Shown: positions 6,785-11,605 of the stretch, piece after piece | Layout: each line of letters opens with the position of its first letter | Numbering within the stretch: position 1 is the stretch's first letter | Source: CAYONM01 sp964405325 | GTDB lineage: Bacteria > Planctomycetota > UBA11346 | Direction: 5' to 3' | Length of the DNA: 11,605 nucleotides | Assembly: GCA_964405325.1 (NCBI GenBank) | Contig: CAYONM010000120.1 | Span: forward strand, 1 to 11,605 | Notes under the pieces: generated by a model | Databases searched by the model: none | What the model saw: the letters and a program-made list of their open reading frames with translations, nothing else | What the model was told of the DNA's origin: nothing | Made by a program: the position numbers and the translations under genes

Positions 6785-8277
6785 GGTGTGGCTCCCAGGA
6801 CCGCCGCCTGATACGCGGCAGGGTTCACCAACTGCGCGCCAGCGCTCTCGGCCAAACCGAACAGGGGACCGGCAAAGAATCCGATGGCCACGGTGATGGC
6901 GGCGAGCAGCGCCATGGGCAGCAGGCGCCGGTAGCGACGCTCGGGAACTCCGGCCGGCACACCGGTCGGATGCGGTTTCCAGAACAGTTCCAGCCAGATC
7001 TTGCTCATGGAATACAGGGTGAAGAGACCGGTGAACAGGGCCGCCGCCACCAGCCACCAGGCGTCGGATTCCACTGATGCGTAGACCACACCCAATTTCG
7101 CCACGAAACCGGACAGGGGCGGAATGCCCGCCAGACTCATGGCCGGGATCAGGAAGATCAGGCCCAGCGCTGGCCACCAGGCCCACAGTCCGCCGGACTT
7201 GCGCAGATCCTCGGAGCCGGCGCAATCAGCGGCGACGCCACCCACCAGGAAGAGGTTGCTCTTCACGATGATGTGATGGCAGAGGTAGAACACGCAGGCG
7301 GCCAGACCGATGGCGGTGCCCAGGGCCATGGCGATGATCATGTAGCCGATCTGGGAAATGATGTGGAAGGCCAGGATGCGCCGGATCTCCATCTGGGCTG
7401 CGGCACCGAAGACACCGGTGAGCATGGTCGCGACGCCTAAGGTCAACAGGATGTTCTGGAACAAGGTGTCGAAGGGCAGGATCAGGGTGTAGAGACGGAT
7501 CAGAGCGTAGACGCCGACCTTGGTCAGCAGACCCGCGAACAGGGCCGAGACCGGCACCGTCGGGGTGTGGTAGCTGGTGGGCAACCAATAGAAGAACGGG
7601 AACAGACCTGCTTTGATCATGAAGGCGATCAGGAAGAGCAGGCCCGCCATGCGCATGGCGGCGTCATCACCGGCCTCCTGCGCAGCCATGGCGACGCGCG
7701 AGATATCGGCCATGTTCAAGGTACCGGCCACGGCATAGAGCACACCGAGACCGCTGAGGAACAGGGCCGAGGACACCAGATTCAGCACCACGTACTTGAC
7801 CGCGCCTTCGGTCTGCTCCGGCTCCCCCTCCAACGCCAGCAGCGCGAAGGACGCCAGCAGCATGACCTCGAAGCAGACGTAGAGGTTGAACAGGTCGCCG
7901 GTCAGGAAGGCACCGCTGACACCCACCAGCAGGAAATGCAACAAGGGATGGAAGGCGGGCGAGCGCTGGGATCGCGGCAGGCTCCAGATGCTGGTGGCGA
8001 TGGAGGCCAGTCCGGTCACGGCGGTAAGCAGCACCATGATCGCGGCCAGTAGATCGGCCACCAGACTGATGCCGTAGGGCGCCTGCCAACCGCTCATCTG
8101 CGAGACCAGGATGTCGTCCTGGATCACCTGATACAGCAGGGCGATGGCAGCGCCCGTATGCAGCAGACTGCCCAGGAAGCTGACGCAGGCCTGGGTTCTG
8201 GCCTGATGCCGCAGCAGGGCGAGAACGGCGCCGAACACCAGGGGCAGGATAATAGGCAAAACGACGAGGAGATTCAC
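6781..8277 (-). CDS. mrpD: Na+/H+ antiporter subunit MrpD/MnhD/PhaD (NuoM/N-like)
   Basis: This is one of two large complex-I-like subunits of the antiporter, 498 residues with about 14 transmembrane helices. Key charged residues sit where the family needs them: Glu137 in FNLYVCFEV (the same number as the essential Glu of Bacillus pseudofirmus MrpD), Lys222 in MIKAGLFPFFYWLP, and Lys253 in LLTKVGVYAL. The stretch LPTSYHTPTVPVSALFAG is a hallmark of the proton-conducting antiporter-like family. Translation starts at a GTG (8277) overlapping the mrpC stop as GTGA, with a full GGAGGT 6 nt upstream. The gene ends in an ATGA overlap with mrpE. No sign of damage. Confidence 0.96.
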   Translation of the reverse strand: MNLLVVLPIILPLVFGAVLALLRHQARTQACVSFLGSLLHTGAAIALLYQVIQDDILVSQMSGWQAPYGISLVADLLAAIMVLLTAVTGLASIATSIWSLPRSQRSPAFHPLLHFLLVGVSGAFLTGDLFNLYVCFEVMLLASFALLALEGEPEQTEGAVKYVVLNLVSSALFLSGLGVLYAVAGTLNMADISRVAMAAQEAGDDAAMRMAGLLFLIAFMIKAGLFPFFYWLPTSYHTPTVPVSALFAGLLTKVGVYALIRLYTLILPFDTLFQNILLTLGVATMLTGVFGAAAQMEIRRILAFHIISQIGYMIIAMALGTAIGLAACVFYLCHHIIVKSNLFLVGGVAADCAGSEDLRKSGGLWAWWPALGLIFLIPAMSLAGIPPLSGFVAKLGVVYASVESDAWWLVAAALFTGLFTLYSMSKIWLELFWKPHPTGVPAGVPERRYRRLLPMALLAAITVAIGFFAGPLFGLAESAGAQLVNPAAYQAAVLGATP

Positions 8278-8657
8278 GCTGATACCTCCGCCGCCGGCTG
8301 GGGCTCGTCCAGGCGATCGGTGTTGAGCATGCGATCGATATCGTCATGCCCCAATTCACGATACGTCCGATAGGTCAAGGCCAGCGCGAAGCCCAACAGA
8401 CCGAAACCGATGACAATGGCGGTGAGGATCAGCGCCTGCGGCAAGGGATCGACACTGGTGGCCGGCAGGACCTCCTCGCCATGAGGCACGATGGGCACCG
8501 CCAGACCCGACAGCCCGGAGGAGACGAAAATCAGCAGGTTCACGGCGTGGCCCAGCAGGGCGATACCCAGCAGCACCTGCAACAGACGCGACTGCAACAG
8601 CAGGTATACCGCTGCGGCAAAGCAGATGCCGATGACCACGCTCATCAGAATTTCCAC
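8274..8657 (-). CDS. mrpC: Na+/H+ antiporter subunit MrpC/MnhC/PhaC (NuoK-like)
   Basis: This NuoK homologue has three transmembrane helices and 127 residues, slightly longer than Bacillus MrpC (113) because of a hydrophilic C-terminal tail rich in Asp, Glu and Pro. The signature DPLPQALILTAIVIGFG is complete. The start is the GTG at 8657, giving the family-typical MEILMSVVIG; an ATG four codons later has no suitable spacing. Upstream is a strong AAGGAGG. A 43-bp spacer separates it from mrpB, and it overlaps mrpD by 4 bases. It contributes to the membrane core contacting MrpA/MrpD. Confidence 0.95.
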   Translation of the reverse strand: MEILMSVVIGICFAAAVYLLLQSRLLQVLLGIALLGHAVNLLIFVSSGLSGLAVPIVPHGEEVLPATSVDPLPQALILTAIVIGFGLLGFALALTYRTYRELGHDDIDRMLNTDRLDEPQPAAEVSA

Positions 8658-8663
8658 TGGCAG

Positions 8664-8670
8664 CCTCCTT
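8664..8670 (-). promoter_or_regulatory. Ribosome binding site of mrpC
   Basis: AAGGAGG on the minus strand ends 6 nt before the GTG at 8657. This decides the GTG start over the ATG at 8645 and restores the conserved MEILM N-terminus. Confidence 0.8.
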
Positions 8671-8700
8671 TATGATGGTCTTCGCTACTCGCCTGCATAT

Positions 8701-9186
8701 TCATGGACAATCCTCGCTCTCGGAGGCCGGCCGCGGCGGACTGCTGATACGCGAGCCATCGGCGAGTTCATCCTCCTCCGCATCCTCGATATCGAGCACG
8801 AAGGCGCTGCCGACGCCGAGCACCAAGAGATAGACGCCGCAGTCGAAAAGCAGGGGCGTGCCCAATTTCACATAGGTGAAACCCAGCGGAATACTGACCC
8901 AGATCGACTCCAAGAAGGGATCACCCGTCAGCAAACGCAGGCAGCCGGAAAAGACGGCGATCAGCAGGCCGGTGGCGATCAAGCGGGTCGGCGAGAAGCG
9001 TAGAAAACGGCGTGCCGCCCGGGTGCCCTCGGCGAGGCTCAACAGGACCACGGCCAAAGCCGCAACCAGTCCTCCGGCAAAGCCGCCACCGGGTTCATGG
9101 TGACCCCGGATCAGGAGGAAGAGAGAAGCCAAAGCCAACAGCGGTACCAGCCAACGCAGGCTGATCTGCAGAATGAGGCTGTTCAT
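8701..9186 (-). CDS. mrpB: Na+/H+ antiporter subunit MrpB/MnhB/PhaB
   Basis: This encodes 161 residues with four predicted transmembrane helices. The family signature RGHHEPGGGFAGGL (27-40) follows helix 1, and KLGTPLLFDCGVYLLVLG follows in the third to fourth helix region. It is longer than Bacillus MrpB (about 143) because of an acidic, Ser/Pro-containing tail of about 30 residues after the last helix. The ATG at 9186 is preceded by GGAGGT. Unlike genes further along the operon it does not touch its upstream partner: 150 bp with a repeat-like inverted structure separate it from mrpA, so its translation relies on its own binding site. Confidence 0.95.
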   Translation of the reverse strand: MNSLILQISLRWLVPLLALASLFLLIRGHHEPGGGFAGGLVAALAVVLLSLAEGTRAARRFLRFSPTRLIATGLLIAVFSGCLRLLTGDPFLESIWVSIPLGFTYVKLGTPLLFDCGVYLLVLGVGSAFVLDIEDAEEDELADGSRISSPPRPASESEDCP

Positions 9187-9198
9187 ACTGACCTCCGT

Positions 9199-9294
9199 GG
9201 GCCGCTTCGCGGCAGTCGGTAGTCGGCCGTCGGCCGTTCACAGTTCGTGGGTCTCGCTGCGCTCGACAATTGCGCCAACGCCGCGAAGCGGCCC
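9199..9294. repeat. 15-bp perfect inverted repeat (REP/MITE-like)
   Basis: The left arm 9199-9213 (gggccgcttcgcggc) is perfectly complementary to the right arm 9280-9294, with 66 nt between. Each arm is also a small hairpin by itself: gccgc and gcggc flanking a 3-nt loop. In the mrp transcript the arms could pair into one long stem just upstream of the mrpB ribosome binding site or fold as two short stems. A processing site, mRNA stabiliser or mobile-element relic are all possible. Confidence 0.6.
9214..9234. repeat. Three tandem heptamers (agtcggt-like)
   Basis: agtcggt, agtcggc and cgtcggc follow each other without gaps inside the inverted repeat. Related ctgccgac lies at 9301-9308 in inverse orientation just outside the right arm. 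This supports a repeat-derived origin for the spacer; alone it is too short to be conclusive. Confidence 0.4.
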
Positions 9295-9336
9295 CAAAAA
9301 CTGCCGACCGCAGACACGAAGGCGGGGGCTGCCGGC

Positions 9337-11605
9337 TTATGCATGGTCATCTCCCTCGCCGGACTCTGCCGCCGGCCTGCGGATCCTGAGCCGGCCCATC
9401 AGCACCGTCAGCCCCAATGCCGCGATGCCCAGCACGGTGATCTCGCCCAGGGTATCGAAGGCACGAAAGTCGACCAGGATCACATTGACCACGTTGCCGC
9501 CCTTACCGAGGGCAAGGGAGTGTTCACCGTGCCACTGGCTGATTGGGGCCTGGTACTGAGCGCTCAATCCCACCAGGGTCAGGATCGTCATGGAGCAACC
9601 CACCGTCAGGGCGATGCCAGCATGGAAGAGACGTCGACGCCGACTGCGCGTGATGCGGAAATTCGGCAGGTGCCGGAAAGCCACCACCAGCAGCACGACA
9701 GTCAGGGTTTCCACCAGGAACTGGGTCAGGGCGAGGTCCGGTGCCAGATGCGCGATGAAGAACATGGTGACGCCGGAACCGACCGCACTCAGAGCGACTA
9801 CCGCTGGCAGCCGCCGCTGGGCCAAGGCCGTGGCGATGGCACCGCCGACAATGAGCAGGCTGAGCACCACATCCATGGGCCGGATGGGGCTATTGAATTC
9901 CGAGGCGAGACTGGGCGCATCCTGCAGCCAACCGAGCAGCAACACCACCACCCCGGCCAGAACCGTCATGCCCACATAGGCGGTCAGGGAGCCGTTCTGG
10001 ACCACGCGCACCATCACCTTGGAAGCGATGATGATCCAGTGCCAAATGGCATCGTTGATAGCCTTGCCTGCGGGTAGTCGCGGCCACCAGGTCAGCAGCT
10101 GCTGTCGGCGCTTGTACGCCAACCAACCGCCGATGAGCGCCAGCACGCTCAGCAGCAGGGCCAGATTGAAGCCGTGCCACAGGTGCACGCCGGCCGGCTC
10201 CACCCCCAGGCCGGCAGTGGCCGGCTCGGCGATCAGGCCGACGAAGCCCGGCACCAGTACCGGCAACAAGCCCAGTCCCGCCAGCACCGCCATCGGCAGT
10301 CGCATGCTCCAATCCGCTTCGTGCGCGTGCTCGGCCAACTCCCGATCGGGGCCCCAGCCGGTTTTCAGGATCACCAGGCAGGCGACCCAGGTGAAGGTCA
10401 TGGCCAGCACGGTGGTCAGCAGTGCGAAAGGCCACAAACCGGCATACAGGGAGGCCTCCAGGGCCATTTCCTTGCCGATGAAGCCGAGCTTCGGACCCAG
10501 ACCGATCATGGACAGTGCCGCCACGAAACCGGCGCCGATGGTCCAGGGCATGGGGCCCCAGAGCCCGCCGAGCTTGTCGACATCGCGCGAATGCACGCCG
10601 TGATCGATACTGCCGGCGACCATGAACAAGCAGCCCTTGTAGCAGGCGTGGGCCAGCAGGAAGACGGCCATGGCGGTGAGCGCCTTGGGCGTGCCGATGC
10701 CGATCAGGCCCACCATCAAGGCCAGGGCACCGACGGTGCTGTAGGCCAACAGCGCCTTGAGATCGGTGGAACGGATCACGGCCAGGATCACCAACAACAT
10801 GGTGGCGGCGCTCAGGCCGATCAGCAGCGGCGTCCAGAGGCTGTGCTGACCTAGGACCGGATGCATGCGCGCCAACAGGAAGACGCCGGCCTTGACCATG
10901 GTCGCCGAATGCAGGTAGGCACTGACCGGGGTCGGTGCCGCCATGGCGCCGGGCAACCAGAAGCTGAAGGGCCACTGCGCGCTCTTGGTGGCGGCGGCGA
11001 GCAGGATGAGCAGGAGCGCCGGTGTGGCCCAGGCATGCTCGTGCATTGCCGGCATCTCCGACAACTGCCAGGTGCCGGAGCCCAGACCCAACAAGACCGC
11101 ACCACCGAGCAGGGCCAGGCCACCCAAGGCCGTGATCAGCAAAGCGTTCTTGGCTCCGACGCGCGATTCCGCGCTCTCGTGATTGAAGCCGATCAGCATG
11201 AAGCTGGTGATGGAAGTCAGTTCCCAACAGACAAACAGAAACAGCAGGTTATCGGCAAGCACCACACCCAGCATGGAACTCATGAAGATCAACAACCAGG
11301 CAACGAGATTGGCAGCTCGGGGATGGCCATGCATATAGCCGCTGGCGTAGCTGAGCACACCTGTGCCGATGCCGCTGACCACGATGGCCATCATCAGCGC
11401 GAAGCCATCCAGGCGCATGTTGAAGGTGAGCCCCAGGCGCGAGAGCCAGTCGTAGAGCACAAACGGCGCCGTCTCGTCAGCTCGGCCCGGTATGTGCGTC
11501 ATCAGGGCGATGCAGATCACGAGCATGACCACCGCCGCCACACGCGGCCACCAATGCCCGAGCAAGCGCCAGAGCAGTGGCGTCAGGAGGCCCATGACAG
11601 CGGGC
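9337..11605 (-). CDS. mrpA: Na+/H+ antiporter subunit MrpA/MnhA/PhaA (NuoL-like), 5' end beyond window
   Basis: This is the largest subunit, visible for 752 residues from the ATG at 11595. Order of parts: a NuoL-like antiporter core; a MbhD-like domain with LAPDLALTQFLVET (618-630); a MbhE-like C-terminus with NVVNVILVDFRAFDTLGEI (701-719). Core residues include Glu125 in CWELTS, Lys204 in TKSAQWPF, and PTPVSAYLHSATMVKAG (221-237) with His229 and Lys235. Glu125 corresponds to Glu140 of Bacillus MrpA, so about 15 N-terminal residues are missing. The frame is open to the right edge (codons Pro-Ala-Val before the Met), and the 10 bases before the ATG contain no ribosome binding site. The true start is therefore probably just outside. 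The core and MbhE carry the proposed proton and Na+ paths. Probably the first gene of the operon, with its promoter off-window. Confidence 0.95.
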   Translation of the reverse strand, partial: PAVMGLLTPLLWRLLGHWWPRVAAVVMLVICIALMTHIPGRADETAPFVLYDWLSRLGLTFNMRLDGFALMMAIVVSGIGTGVLSYASGYMHGHPRAANLVAWLLIFMSSMLGVVLADNLLFLFVCWELTSITSFMLIGFNHESAESRVGAKNALLITALGGLALLGGAVLLGLGSGTWQLSEMPAMHEHAWATPALLLILLAAATKSAQWPFSFWLPGAMAAPTPVSAYLHSATMVKAGVFLLARMHPVLGQHSLWTPLLIGLSAATMLLVILAVIRSTDLKALLAYSTVGALALMVGLIGIGTPKALTAMAVFLLAHACYKGCLFMVAGSIDHGVHSRDVDKLGGLWGPMPWTIGAGFVAALSMIGLGPKLGFIGKEMALEASLYAGLWPFALLTTVLAMTFTWVACLVILKTGWGPDRELAEHAHEADWSMRLPMAVLAGLGLLPVLVPGFVGLIAEPATAGLGVEPAGVHLWHGFNLALLLSVLALIGGWLAYKRRQQLLTWWPRLPAGKAINDAIWHWIIIASKVMVRVVQNGSLTAYVGMTVLAGVVVLLLGWLQDAPSLASEFNSPIRPMDVVLSLLIVGGAIATALAQRRLPAVVALSAVGSGVTMFFIAHLAPDLALTQFLVETLTVVLLVVAFRHLPNFRITRSRRRRLFHAGIALTVGCSMTILTLVGLSAQYQAPISQWHGEHSLALGKGGNVVNVILVDFRAFDTLGEITVLGIAALGLTVLMGRLRIRRPAAESGEGDDHA

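Larger units (their letters stand above)
9187..9336. other. 150-bp mrpA-mrpB spacer with repeat-like content
   Basis: This is the only large gap in the operon. Besides the mrpB ribosome binding site (9191-9196) it holds a 15-bp perfect inverted repeat, three tandem heptamers, and a stretch on the minus strand reading gtcgagcgcagcgagaccca. That last stretch resembles, from memory, intergenic repeats widespread in gammaproteobacteria. No open frame in it looks like a gene. It reads like a small non-coding repeat inserted between two genes that normally abut or overlap. Confidence 0.55.

Noticed and set aside
6785..7225. Upstream extension of the mrpE frame to 7225
   Set aside because: It lies within mrpD in another frame; MrpE has its normal length and N-terminus from the ATG at 6784 with a ribosome binding site.
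9890..11227. A 445-codon minus-strand frame overlapping mrpA
   Set aside because: The product is Arg/Gly/His-rich, typical of the alternate frame of a G+C-rich gene, and mrpA in the true frame is intact.

Overview
The window is G+C-rich bacterial DNA. The TypA/BipA sequence, the seven-gene Mrp operon and the compact, overlapping genes with strong Shine-Dalgarno sites fit a proteobacterium, most likely a gammaproteobacterium. A complete Mrp antiporter is often found in halophilic or alkaliphilic species. This assignment is an inference; no rRNA or other taxonomic marker is present.

Layout, left to right. Positions 1-218 hold no convincing gene but carry two perfect inverted repeats of 46 nt each, lying end to end (64-109 and 110-155). 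A large minus-strand gene (219-3446) encodes a probably exported 1075-residue protein with a transglutaminase-like cysteine-protease motif and a helical, partly TPR-like C-terminal half; its function is unknown. A 422-bp divergent intergenic region (3447-3868) with small hairpins separates it from typA/bipA (3869-5695, plus strand), a ribosome-associated translational GTPase. typA converges, with only 15 bp between stop codons, on a minus-strand operon filling the rest of the window: mrpA (right edge, 5' end probably outside the window), mrpB, mrpC, mrpD, mrpE, mrpF and mrpG.

The seven Mrp proteins together form one multisubunit, proton-motive-force-driven Na+/H+ antiporter in the inner membrane. 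MrpA and MrpD are homologues of the proton-pumping complex I subunits NuoL/M/N, and MrpC is a NuoK homologue. From mrpC to mrpG the genes overlap by 4-11 bases, implying translational coupling. In contrast, mrpA and mrpB are separated by 150 bp containing a 15-bp perfect inverted repeat and a short heptamer array that look like an inserted intergenic repeat.

Most of the window is ordinary housekeeping and ion-transport content. The parts least explained by known biology are the exported transglutaminase-like protein, the back-to-back palindromes next to its 3' end, and the repeat element between mrpA and mrpB. I did not find convincing evidence of a new multi-gene system.
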